Assembly (NCBI GenBank): GCA_039028795.1 | Contig: JBCCHJ010000002.1 | Span: 62,001-126,000 of the forward strand | From: Thermohalobaculum sp039028795 | GTDB taxonomy: Bacteria > Pseudomonadota > Alphaproteobacteria > Rhodobacterales > Rhodobacteraceae | DNA: 64,000 bases | Direction: 5' to 3' | In this document: one piece after another, positions 16,020-24,231 of the stretch | Position numbering within the stretch: position 1 is the first letter of the stretch | How the letters are laid out: every line of letters begins with the position of its first letter | Notes under the pieces: model-generated | What the model saw: the letters and a program-made list of their open reading frames with translations, nothing else | What the model was told of the DNA's origin: nothing | The model's database searches: none | Program-made: the position numbers and the translations under genes

Positions 16020-16500
16020 TTCAAAGGTCCTTTCCGGTTTCGCCTCAGCGGGGAGAAGAGGCCTCTGCCCCAACCGGCGGACCATCCGGGATGTCTCCCC
16101 TTCGGCCCAACCCCGCCTGTGGATTAAGTCGCGCGCGTATACAGGGGTGCGCGGTGGGATGCAAGCCCTGCGCTGGGATTCACAGGGTATGCCATCCGTG
16201 CAGCACGCGTATGCCACGCGTATGTCTTCCGTATGCCATCTGTACATACAAAAAGTCGACTTTGGGTCATCGATGTTTCGGGGTGAGAAGCCTTTGGCGG
16301 CGCCCGACCCTGGGTGGACGCTACGCTACACAGGGTCATTCCCAGCATTCCAAAGCATCTTAGTCGCGGTGCCGATGGCGGCATCGCCATGCGCCCTTCC
16401 CGGGGGAGTGTCGGGCGCCGCCCGGCTTCGCCGCGCGATGCAAAACTGGCAATTCCTACCCGAATTTCTTACATAAGTTTCATTCAACGGGGAGCGAATT
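16020..16500. other. Divergent intergenic region rpsB / TPR gene with TATG(CC) repeats
   Basis: About 480 bp separate rpsB from the TPR protein gene. I see no gene here. Between 16188 and 16250 the motif TATGCC or TATG occurs four times at spacings of about 10-21 bp, ahead of the rpsB transcript. The rest has scattered GC-rich hairpins but no clear -35/-10 pair that I would defend. It should hold the promoters for both rpsB and the TPR gene. Confidence 0.5.
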
Positions 16501-18366
16501 TTGGACCCAATAACCCTACTTATACTGGGCGCAGTGCTCGGCGTTCCAGCCAGTATGATTGGAACGGCAGCGCTGGACCGTTTCAGAGGTCGGAAGTGGC
16601 GTTGGCGAAATGCGCTGAGCGCCCTGCCCTCCCCGATCCCGCGCAAGAAAAAATCAACCGCCAAGGGCCTGCGGATCATTCTTTGCACTTTGGAACATGA
16701 CGAGGACGACCGGCAAACCAAACACATACGGACCAGCCTGCGCAGTGCCTTGGAAACTGAAAAAGCGGGCTGTCCTTTTGAGGTGATCCGCCATCGCGGA
16801 GTTCTGGTCGAACCCGATGAAGACTCGACCGAGGCTTTCTTGGGCCTCCAGAGAAAGATCGATCTTATCTTGGACCGCCACGCCGGGGATATTCTGATCT
16901 TTGGCGAGGTGGTCGTGGCTGACAAGCGTCTGCGCTTGAAGTTCGGCCAACACGGCGGACAGTCGGATCAGAAGGGGTATAGTCTAACGGAACGCTTCGA
17001 GCTTCCCACGGACTTTCAAACCGATCTGACCCAGGCCGTTGTCGCACGGTTGATCGGGTTGTGCGCCATCTCCACCGAAGAACAGGGTGGTTACCTAGTC
17101 GAGCGGATGACCGATGTCGCCCGTCGCATGGAGCACTTGGCGGCAAACCCGCCGCCGGGCTTGTCGCCCTTCGATCTATGGCAACTCGATCACTCTTACG
17201 GTCTTGCAAAGTACTGCATCGGCCTACAGGCGGGCCGTTCCAAGGATTTGCAGATATCAATAGACGCGTTTCAATCCAGCCTGACCAACATTGCCCGAGA
17301 TACGCACCCGGATGCGTGGAGCCGGACCTACAACAATCTGGGCAGCGCTTTGCTGACACTCGGCGGACGCGAAACCGGAACCGAGCGCCTGGAGCAGGCC
17401 ATCACCGCCTATACCGAGGCCTTGAAGGAACGCACCCGCGAACGCGTACCACTGGCGTGGGCCAAGACCCAGACGAACATGGGCATTGCTTTGCGAACCC
17501 TCGGCAATCGCGAATCTGGAACCGAGCACTTGGAACAGGCCGTCGCCGCCTATAGCGAGGCCTTGAAAGAATGCACCCGCGACCGCGTCCCTTTGGACTG
17601 GGCCATGACCCAGACGAACCTAGGCATTGCTCTGCGAGCCTTGAGCGAACGCGAGTCCGGAACCGAGCGCCTAGAGCAAGCCGTTGCCGCCCATACAGAG
17701 GCTCTGAAGGAACGCACCCGTGACCGCGTACCCCTGCAGTGGGCCACGACGCAGATGACCCTGGGCACTGCGCTGTTGCAGCTCGGCGAACGCGAAACTG
17801 GAACCGTGCGCCTGGAAGAGGCCGTCACCGCCTACAGCGAGGCCCTGAAGGAAAATACTCGCGACCGCGTCCCCCTAGACTGGGCCATGACACAGATGAA
17901 CCTGGGCACTGCGCTGCGAATCCTCGGGACACGCGAAACTGGAACCGAAAGCCTGGAACAGGCCATCATCGCCTTTACCGAGGCCCTGAAGGAATACACC
18001 CGCGATCGCGTGCCTCTGGACTGGGCTGCAACGCAGATGAACCTGGGTTTTGCGTTGTGGAGGCTCGGCGAACGTGAAACCGGCACGGACCGCCTGAAAC
18101 AAGCCATCGCAGCCTTTACAGAGGCGTTGAATGAACACACCCGTGACCGCGTGCCCCTGCAATGGGCCACGACACAGATAAACCTTGGGGGCGTCGAAGC
18201 TGCATTTTTCGACAAATCAGGGGATATCGCGCACCTTGATCGCGCGGACGGGTATTATCATGCCGCGCTAGAGGTGTTCGAAGAGGCTGGAGCCACCCAC
18301 TACATCAACATGATCCAAGGAAACCTTGAAGTTGTGAAGGCTCGTCGGGCAAAAGCCCAGGAATGA
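16501..18366 (+). CDS. TPR-type repeat protein with N-terminal membrane segment
   Basis: A 621-residue protein. An N-terminal hydrophobic helix (about 4-25) is followed by a basic stretch and a domain at about 55-190 that contains RIILCTLEHDEDD and ILIFGEVVVADKRLRLKF. This domain often precedes such repeats, but I cannot name its activity. From about residue 280 there are six tandem 47-residue units (141 bp each) with the pattern LGxRExGTExLEQA then EALKExTRDRVPL then WAxTQxNLG, and a degenerate seventh. They fold as TPR-like helical hairpins for protein binding. It starts at TTG 16501, six bases after GGGGAG. It overlaps the GT87 gene by ATGA. Confidence 0.8.
   Translation: MDPITLLILGAVLGVPASMIGTAALDRFRGRKWRWRNALSALPSPIPRKKKSTAKGLRIILCTLEHDEDDRQTKHIRTSLRSALETEKAGCPFEVIRHRGVLVEPDEDSTEAFLGLQRKIDLILDRHAGDILIFGEVVVADKRLRLKFGQHGGQSDQKGYSLTERFELPTDFQTDLTQAVVARLIGLCAISTEEQGGYLVERMTDVARRMEHLAANPPPGLSPFDLWQLDHSYGLAKYCIGLQAGRSKDLQISIDAFQSSLTNIARDTHPDAWSRTYNNLGSALLTLGGRETGTERLEQAITAYTEALKERTRERVPLAWAKTQTNMGIALRTLGNRESGTEHLEQAVAAYSEALKECTRDRVPLDWAMTQTNLGIALRALSERESGTERLEQAVAAHTEALKERTRDRVPLQWATTQMTLGTALLQLGERETGTVRLEEAVTAYSEALKENTRDRVPLDWAMTQMNLGTALRILGTRETGTESLEQAIIAFTEALKEYTRDRVPLDWAATQMNLGFALWRLGERETGTDRLKQAIAAFTEALNEHTRDRVPLQWATTQINLGGVEAAFFDKSGDIAHLDRADGYYHAALEVFEEAGATHYINMIQGNLEVVKARRAKAQE
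17338..18189 (+). repeat. Six in-frame 141-bp tandem repeats
   Basis: Six consecutive copies of a 141-bp unit lie inside the TPR protein gene and encode the 47-residue motif. Copies are strongly alike in CGCGAAACYGGAACCGA and GACCGCGTNCCNCTG segments, with differences spread over the unit. Unit spacing is constant at 141 bp, so the array has grown by whole-codon duplication and could expand or contract without loss of frame. Confidence 0.85.
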
Positions 18367-19511
18367 CCCTGACGCGTATCTCGTCGATCCTGGCAACCCT
18401 GGCCATTCTGGTGATCCTACTGCCCATGGGCGCAGTGGTTTTCACCATGCTACAGGGCGCGGCGGATGGAGACGCCTATGCCCTGGACTTCGCTGCTTTC
18501 TGGGGCGCGGCGGGTCTGGCTGTGGACGGGCAAGCCATTGCGGCCTTCGACAAACCGGCCCTGGCCCAGGCCATGGGCATACCTGTGGGGCCTGAGGAAA
18601 AAGAGTTCATCTGGCTTTACCCGCCGATGTTTCACTTGGTTGTCGCGCCGCTGGGCGTGTTGCCGTTTTGGGCGGCCTATCCGCTGTTTGCGCTGGCGGC
18701 CCTGGCCCTTTACCTGACCGTGTTGCGCCCGTACGCGGCGGCCTGGCCTGGCGGTTTGAACCTCGCCCTGGCGGCGCCGGTGGTGGTGATCGGCACACTG
18801 AACGGCAATAATGGGCTGTTGACCGCGGGGCTGATGGTCTTTGCCTTCCAAGCGCTGTCGCAAGGGAAAGAGGCGCGCGCGGGGCTGCTGATTTCCTTGC
18901 TGACGATCAAGCCAACCCTGGGGCTGCTGCTGCCCGTCGCGCTGATCGCGGGCGGCCATTGGCGCGCCTTTCTGTTCGCCATCATCGGGTCGATCGTTTT
19001 CGCCGGGATCGCGACATTGATCTTCGGCGCCGCCTATTGGCCGGCCTTCCTTTCGGCCGTTCGCTCCGTTGGCGATATGGTGGCGGCGGGCAGTTTCCCG
19101 CTAGAGATCACGGTCACCTGGTTCGGCACACTGATGGCCTTTGGCGCCGGCAGCACCGCGGCCTTGGCCGTCCAGGGGCTGGTGACGCTTTCCCTGGCCG
19201 CACTGGTGGGCTGGGCCTTCGCCCGGGATGGGGCCTGGGTGTGGAAGGGCGCCGTGCTGTTCCTGGCGATCCCGCTGGCCACGCCCTACGCGCATTTCTA
19301 CGAGATGGCGTTCACTTTGGCGGGGCTGATACTGCTGAGCCTGGCGGGCGGTGTGCGCAGTGTGGCGGAAAAATCCCTGGTCGTTGCCCTATGGGTCCTC
19401 CCGGTGTTGGTCACGTTTCTGCGCGACCCGCCGATGGTGGCCTTCCTGGCCGCGCCGCTGTCGACCGCGCTGCTGATCCTGGCCGTCCTGCGGGCCCGCG
19501 CCGCATGGTGA
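18363..19511 (+). CDS. Polytopic membrane glycosyltransferase, GT87 (DUF2029) type
   Basis: A 382-residue membrane protein with about ten hydrophobic segments. The first periplasmic loop has the family-typical DFAAFWGAAGLA with an acidic residue after TM1. Further signs are IWLYPPMFHLVVAPLG, NGNNGLLTAGL and LTIKPTLGLLLP. GT87 proteins are GT-C-fold transferases that use polyprenyl-phosphate sugars on the outer face of the membrane. It overlaps the TPR gene by four bases upstream and miaA by seven bases downstream. Sugar and acceptor are unknown; the coupling with the TPR protein suggests that the two work together. Confidence 0.78.
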   Translation: MTLTRISSILATLAILVILLPMGAVVFTMLQGAADGDAYALDFAAFWGAAGLAVDGQAIAAFDKPALAQAMGIPVGPEEKEFIWLYPPMFHLVVAPLGVLPFWAAYPLFALAALALYLTVLRPYAAAWPGGLNLALAAPVVVIGTLNGNNGLLTAGLMVFAFQALSQGKEARAGLLISLLTIKPTLGLLLPVALIAGGHWRAFLFAIIGSIVFAGIATLIFGAAYWPAFLSAVRSVGDMVAAGSFPLEITVTWFGTLMAFGAGSTAALAVQGLVTLSLAALVGWAFARDGAWVWKGAVLFLAIPLATPYAHFYEMAFTLAGLILLSLAGGVRSVAEKSLVVALWVLPVLVTFLRDPPMVAFLAAPLSTALLILAVLRARAAW

Positions 19512-20374
19512 CCAGGGTTCTGATCGCCGGTCCCACGGCATCGGGCAAGTCCGCCCTGGCAGTGCAGATTGCCCGGGACATCGGCGGCATTGTGATCAAT
19601 GCCGACAGCCAACAGATCTATCGCGATTGGCAGGTGCTGACGGCCCGCCCCGGGCCCGAGGAGATGGGCGGGATCGAGCATCATCTCTATGGTCATGTGG
19701 GTTTGGATCAGAATTACTCGGTCGGCCATTGGCTGGAGGATGTACGCCCCTTGCTGGACCGCCCGTGCGTCTTTGTCGGCGGCACCGGGCTTTATTTCAA
19801 GTCCCTGACCGAGGGGTTGGCCGAGATCCCGCCCGTCGACCCCGCGGTGCGGGCAGACGCCGAAAGGGTTTTGGGCTCTGAAGGCCTGGAGGCCCTGGTC
19901 GCCCGGCTGAGCGCCGAAGACCCGGCAACAGCGGCGAAGATCGACCTAGTGAACCCGCGCCGGGTCGTCCGCGCCTGGGAGGTTCTGCAGGCCACGGGCA
20001 CGGGGCTGGCCGCCTGGCAGGCTGCGACACCTGCCCCGCTGCTGCGCCTGGACGATTGCCGCACAGTTGCGCTGACGCCGGATCGCGAGTGGCTCTATGC
20101 GCGGTGCGAGGCCCGGTTCGACCGGATGATCGCCGAGGGGGCGTTGGACGAGGCGCGGGCCGTCATGGCACAGGGCCTGCCGCCGGAGGCCCCCGGTCTG
20201 AAGGCCCTGGGCGCGCCCGAGCTTTTTGCGCATCTGGCCGGAGAGATGCCGCTGGAGGACGCAATCGCCCAGGCCAAGACCGAAACCCGGCGCTATGCGA
20301 AACGGCAGATGACATGGATCCGCAATCAGATGGACGCGTGGGAGACGCATGATCCATCGGCGGCGGCTGAATAA
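19505..20374 (+). CDS. miaA: tRNA dimethylallyltransferase
   Basis: Transfers a dimethylallyl group to A37 of tRNAs that read UNN codons. It has 289 residues, with the P-loop GPTASGKSA near residue 8, DSQQIYRDW, GGTGLYFKSL, and the C-terminal QAKTETRRYAKRQMTWIRN. It begins at an ATG at 19505 inside the end of the GT87 gene, whose stop is at 19509-19511; a GTG follows directly and could also serve. This coupling to membrane glycosyltransferase genes is unusual for miaA. Confidence 0.95.
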   Translation: MVTRVLIAGPTASGKSALAVQIARDIGGIVINADSQQIYRDWQVLTARPGPEEMGGIEHHLYGHVGLDQNYSVGHWLEDVRPLLDRPCVFVGGTGLYFKSLTEGLAEIPPVDPAVRADAERVLGSEGLEALVARLSAEDPATAAKIDLVNPRRVVRAWEVLQATGTGLAAWQAATPAPLLRLDDCRTVALTPDREWLYARCEARFDRMIAEGALDEARAVMAQGLPPEAPGLKALGAPELFAHLAGEMPLEDAIAQAKTETRRYAKRQMTWIRNQMDAWETHDPSAAAE

Positions 20375-20413
20375 GATTGACTTATCCGGCCCGGCCATTG
20401 CCAAACTGACGCC

Positions 20414-21616
20414 ATGGCCACGCAGTTCACCAAGCCCTTCACGCAACAGGAACCTCTGCCCGAGGCCGCGATTGCGCGCGCCGAGGAGATCCTGCGCACA
20501 GGGCGGCTGCATCGATACAATACTGCGGCGGGCGAGATCTCGGAGGCGACGCTGCTGGAAGAGGAATACGCAGCCTTCCAGGGGGCGAAGTTCTGCCTGG
20601 CCGTGACCTCGGGCGGTCAGGCCATGCAGATCGCCTTGCGGGCGACCGGGGTGAAACCCGGCACGAAGATCCTGGCCAATGCCTATACGCTGGCGCCGGT
20701 GCCTGGCGCGATCCATGCGACCGGTGCCGAGGCGGTGCTGGTCGAAATTGACCGCAACTGGCACACGGATATCGAGGACCTGCGGGCCAAGGCCGCTTCG
20801 TCGGGTGCGACGCACTTCATGCTGTCCCATATGCGCGGGCACATCGCCGATATGGAGGCGATCCTAGGGGTCGTGCGGGAGTTCGACCTGACGCTGATCG
20901 AGGATTGCGCACATACGATGGGCGCGTCCTGGAAAGGCGTGAAGTCCGGCAATTTCGGCCATGTCGCCTGTTTTTCAACGCAGACCTATAAGCATATGAA
21001 TTCGGGCGAAGGCGGGTTTCTGACCACGAATGATCCGGATATTGCGGCGATGGCCGTCGTCAGCTCTGGCTCTTACATGCTTTATGGCGGGCACGGCGCC
21101 ATCCCCGAAGAAGAGGTCTTCCAGCGCCTGCGCCTTCACGCGCCGAACTGTTCGGCCCGGATCGACAATCTGCGGGCCGCCCTGCTGCGCGCGCAGTTGC
21201 CGATGCTGGAGGAAAACATCCAGCGCTGGAACGCACGCTATTCCGTTCTGTCGGACGGGTTCGCATCCATGCCCGGTGTCTTCGTGCCACCCCGTGCGCA
21301 GCACGAGGCCTATGTCGGGTCCTCTTTCCAGTTCCACGCCGAAGCCTTGGGTCCGGACCGTATTCCGGATCTGATCGCGGGTGCCGCTGCCCGGGGTATC
21401 GACATCAAATGGTTCGGTGCAGATCAGCCCCATGCGTTCACCAGCCGCTATGACAGTTGGAAATATCTGGGCGACCAGCCAGATCTGCCAAAGACACGCG
21501 CCGCTTTGGCCACGACCTGCGATATCCGGGTGCCGCTGACATTCTCGCCCGAGGACTGCGCGCTGATCGTCGAGATTGTGGGTGAGGAGATTGCGCGCCT
21601 GGCCGCTGTGGCCTGA
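20414..21616 (+). CDS. DegT/DnrJ/EryC1/StrS-family PLP aminotransferase
   Basis: A 400-residue fold-type I aminotransferase of the sugar aminotransferase family. The PLP lysine lies in FSTQTYKHMNSGEGGF (around 190-205); TSGGQAMQIALRA (around 64-76) binds the cofactor phosphate, and LIEDCAHTMGA contains the PLP-ring Asp. Members normally aminate nucleotide-linked keto sugars for surface polysaccharides, although several act in other pathways. It begins 39 bp after miaA on the same strand and closes this run. No other nucleotide-sugar gene is nearby, so the substrate remains open. Confidence 0.88.
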   Translation: MATQFTKPFTQQEPLPEAAIARAEEILRTGRLHRYNTAAGEISEATLLEEEYAAFQGAKFCLAVTSGGQAMQIALRATGVKPGTKILANAYTLAPVPGAIHATGAEAVLVEIDRNWHTDIEDLRAKAASSGATHFMLSHMRGHIADMEAILGVVREFDLTLIEDCAHTMGASWKGVKSGNFGHVACFSTQTYKHMNSGEGGFLTTNDPDIAAMAVVSSGSYMLYGGHGAIPEEEVFQRLRLHAPNCSARIDNLRAALLRAQLPMLEENIQRWNARYSVLSDGFASMPGVFVPPRAQHEAYVGSSFQFHAEALGPDRIPDLIAGAAARGIDIKWFGADQPHAFTSRYDSWKYLGDQPDLPKTRAALATTCDIRVPLTFSPEDCALIVEIVGEEIARLAAVA

Positions 21617-21797
21617 GCCGGCCGAAAGGTCATCGGTCGATACGGGCCATCTGGTAATTATAGCGGTTTTCCGAGGCTATAGGAGGAAACTCCCATTCGC
21701 CCTGGTGATTAAAAGGTCCGGAAAAGCGCGAAAGCGGACTGCGTTCCACTGCGCTTACTTGGGGCCATATCACGCTGATCGCCGACGCTTTCGAAAG

Positions 21798-23279
21798 CTA
21801 TGTGACGGTGAACTGCCCCATCATACCGCGATCTTCATGTTCCAGTATGTGGCAATGGTACATGTAGGGGAATTGCTCGGTCGCCAGATGGTCAAACCTC
21901 ACCACAATCTCGGACCAGGCATCGTCGTCCAAAATGACCACATCCTTCCACCCCTGTTGATCCTCGGACGGGGCGGCACCTTCCATCTCGTAAATCAAGA
22001 ACGAGCACCCGTGGACATGAAACGGATGGGCCCCGTCGTCCGAACGAATGCGCCAGCGTTCCCAAACACCCAGCTGAACGCGTTCATTGATGACGTTCAT
22101 GTCCATAGCGGCACCGTTGATCGCCATGTCCATCGCCGCGTGCCCTGCATGATCTCCATGACCACCGGAATGATCCATGGTCAGTATGAATTCTCGGGTT
22201 TGGGCTATTTCCGCATCCCGCGGCCTCTCGATGGTCGTCAGATTCTGTGGCAACGGCGCCGTCTGCGCGGGCAGGCTGGTATCCACCTGCAACATCAGCG
22301 AAGCACCTTCGCGTACGGCCGCAGGCAGGCGGGAAAGGTCGATTTCCTCATCGCCGTCTTCCACATCGATCACGTCTTCGAACAGCATCAACATCTCGGC
22401 AGTGTTGCCGTCCGCCATGTCCAAAATGATCTCGCAGCGCTCGCCTGGAGCGATCTCCATCGAGGTCATTGAGACGGGGGCGGACAAAAGGCCTCCGTCG
22501 CAGGCGATTTTGTGGAAGGTCCTGTTGTCGGCGAAGGTCACGAAGTAAAAGCGTGCGTTTGCCCCGTTCAGCAGTCGCAGCCGGACCTTCCCGGCAGGCA
22601 CATTGGCGATGGGCTTGATGGCACCATTGATCACCACTGTGTCGCCGTACCAGCCGTCCTCTTCCGCATCCGTCAGGGAATAGACCAAACGACCATCGCT
22701 ATCGAAGGTTCGATCCTGGATCACGACAGGCAAATCGTCGACGCCGTACGTGTTCGGCAGATCCATCGAATCCGCGTCATCATCGTCGATGATCATCAGA
22801 CCGGCTAATCCATGATACGTCTGATATCCGGTCCTGCCATGGGTGTGGGAATGATACCAGCACGTGGCCGCAGGCTGAACGATGGATAGCTTCGGTTGCC
22901 ATACTTCCCCGGGTGCGAACTGCAGCTGCGGTCCGCCGTCGACGTCACCTGGGACGTGCAGACCATGCCCATGGATCGAAACGCCCTCGTCCAGCGTATT
23001 GCGGTAGCTGAGGTTCAATTCGGTGCCGCGCCGCGTGCGGATGGTGGGACCGAGGTAATTCTGATTTATGCCGAGCGTCGGCGTCTGGATGCCCGGCATG
23101 AACGACCACGCGCCGCGCCGGATCTGAAGATCAAGCGGATCACCCTTGGTCCCGTCCAGAAGTGTTGGAATGGGAAGCGTTGGCCGCGGCGTCGCGCCCC
23201 ATACCTGCCGAGACGCGGCAGCGGCCACGACGCCGGAACTGCCTGCCAGAAACTGCCGACGCGATAGGGCGAACGCCAT
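21798..23279 (-). CDS. Tat-exported multicopper oxidase (CueO-like)
   Basis: Periplasmic multicopper oxidase of 493 residues. The N-terminus MAFALSRRQFLAG is a twin-arginine signal. The four copper motifs are present: SIHGHGLH (H103, H105), WYHSHTHG (H143, H145), HPFHVHG near the C-terminus, and HCHILEHEDRGMM (475-487) with the type 1 copper Cys, His and axial Met. A His/Met-rich segment before the third motif (HSGGHGDHAGHAAMDM) is reminiscent of the copper-binding insert of CueO. Likely roles are cuprous ion detoxification or phenol or metal oxidation. The ATG at 23279 follows GGAGAG. It is divergent from a membrane-anchored LuxR-type gene. Confidence 0.92.
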   Translation of the reverse strand: MAFALSRRQFLAGSSGVVAAAASRQVWGATPRPTLPIPTLLDGTKGDPLDLQIRRGAWSFMPGIQTPTLGINQNYLGPTIRTRRGTELNLSYRNTLDEGVSIHGHGLHVPGDVDGGPQLQFAPGEVWQPKLSIVQPAATCWYHSHTHGRTGYQTYHGLAGLMIIDDDDADSMDLPNTYGVDDLPVVIQDRTFDSDGRLVYSLTDAEEDGWYGDTVVINGAIKPIANVPAGKVRLRLLNGANARFYFVTFADNRTFHKIACDGGLLSAPVSMTSMEIAPGERCEIILDMADGNTAEMLMLFEDVIDVEDGDEEIDLSRLPAAVREGASLMLQVDTSLPAQTAPLPQNLTTIERPRDAEIAQTREFILTMDHSGGHGDHAGHAAMDMAINGAAMDMNVINERVQLGVWERWRIRSDDGAHPFHVHGCSFLIYEMEGAAPSEDQQGWKDVVILDDDAWSEIVVRFDHLATEQFPYMYHCHILEHEDRGMMGQFTVT

Positions 23280-23494
23280 TTTCGACTCTCCATTCGACGA
23301 CGACCGGGGTTGCGTCGGCGCGTTCGGGGCATCCGGGTGATGTCCGTTCCAGGCGCGAACATGGTGGGCAACCGGACTGCCGTCTATTGGACAAATGCCG
23401 GATATTGGGGTCTGGGCATTGGGCGAACGGTCAATTCCGTCCATCGGGCATCTGTCCTATACCGAGGGGACGAGAGCCAGCAGGAACCAACGCC

Positions 23495-24031
23495 ATGAGC
23501 GACGCCATCACGCAATTTCCCCTTCGCCGGGTTCTTTTTAGCGTCTTCGTTCTGTTCGTGTTTTGCATGAGCACGTTCGAGATCGTCTTGGAGTTCGCTG
23601 CCGGCGAGACGATGGAAGAGATGACCGATGATCTGTTGCGGTTCCTTTTCAGTGCGGTTCTGCTCGCAATCCTCGTCTCCGAACGCCTCACGCAACGACA
23701 GGAGCTTGCAGACCTGCGCGGTCAGTTGAGCAAAGCGCGGGGTCGGCTTGCAAAGCTGGATTCTCAGTCAGTTGGGATCGCCAGCCAGTACCGCGCGGTT
23801 ATGCAAAAGCAGTTCGATGCCTGGCGGCTTTCGAACAGCGAACAGGACGTGGTCATCGGCATGTTGAAAGGGCTTTCGTTTCGCGAGATTGCCGAACTGC
23901 GCGGTACGCGGGAAAAAACTGTGCGCCAACAAGCGTCGACCGTATATCGAAAGGCGGGGGTCGGCAGCCGGAACGAGCTTACCGCGTGGTTCTTCGAAGA
24001 CATGCTCGAACCCCCGGCAAGCAAAGAGTGA
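23495..24031 (+). CDS. Membrane-anchored LuxR/GerE-type HTH regulator
   Basis: A 178-residue protein. Two transmembrane helices (about 12-34 and 46-62) are followed by a coiled coil (about 66-95, RQELADLRGQLSKARGRLAKL), which would hold it as a membrane-tethered dimer. The C-terminal GerE-type helix-turn-helix follows at about 112-170, with SNSEQDVVIGMLKGLSFREI and RQQASTVYRKAGV. There is no receiver or ligand-binding domain. The ATG at 23495 follows GGAACC at a normal distance. It is divergent from the multicopper oxidase gene by 215 bp and may control it; that link is inferred. Confidence 0.82.
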   Translation: MSDAITQFPLRRVLFSVFVLFVFCMSTFEIVLEFAAGETMEEMTDDLLRFLFSAVLLAILVSERLTQRQELADLRGQLSKARGRLAKLDSQSVGIASQYRAVMQKQFDAWRLSNSEQDVVIGMLKGLSFREIAELRGTREKTVRQQASTVYRKAGVGSRNELTAWFFEDMLEPPASKE

Positions 24032-24231
24032 AATGGCCACCGTCGAAACGAGCGTCTCGGGCGATTCTCGAATTTTGCGTTCCGCAGCACTAATCAGTTT
24101 GGGGTCAAAGCAGCTGTTCGCTGCTCTTGCGATGCATGGCCTGATCATCGGCATGGGGATTTCCCGCAACTGCCTCGCCAGCGTTCAATAGTAAAGCACT
24201 CTCACGCGTTTTTGTCTTGAATGGTAAATCC

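Noticed and set aside
16020..16247. Longer N-terminus for ribosomal protein S2
   Set aside because: The extension is not S2-like, and the conserved start MALPEFSMRQ has its own ribosome-binding site.
17338..18189. Tandem repeats read as a CRISPR-like or satellite array
   Set aside because: Units are 141 bp with no spacers and translate in frame to a TPR-like motif, so they are coding repeats.
18959..19504. Upstream in-frame extension of miaA over the GT87 gene
   Set aside because: The extension is out of frame with a convincing membrane protein and is Arg- and Gly-rich without structure; MiaA proteins start at the P-loop as annotated.
21576..22472. 298-codon open frame antisense to the multicopper oxidase
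   Set aside because: It mirrors the copper-site codons of the real gene, has no family features, and overlaps the 3' end of the DegT-type gene.
24032..24231. Possible gene between the two LuxR-type regulators
   Set aside because: Only short frames without ribosome-binding sites; probably a simple convergent intergenic stretch.
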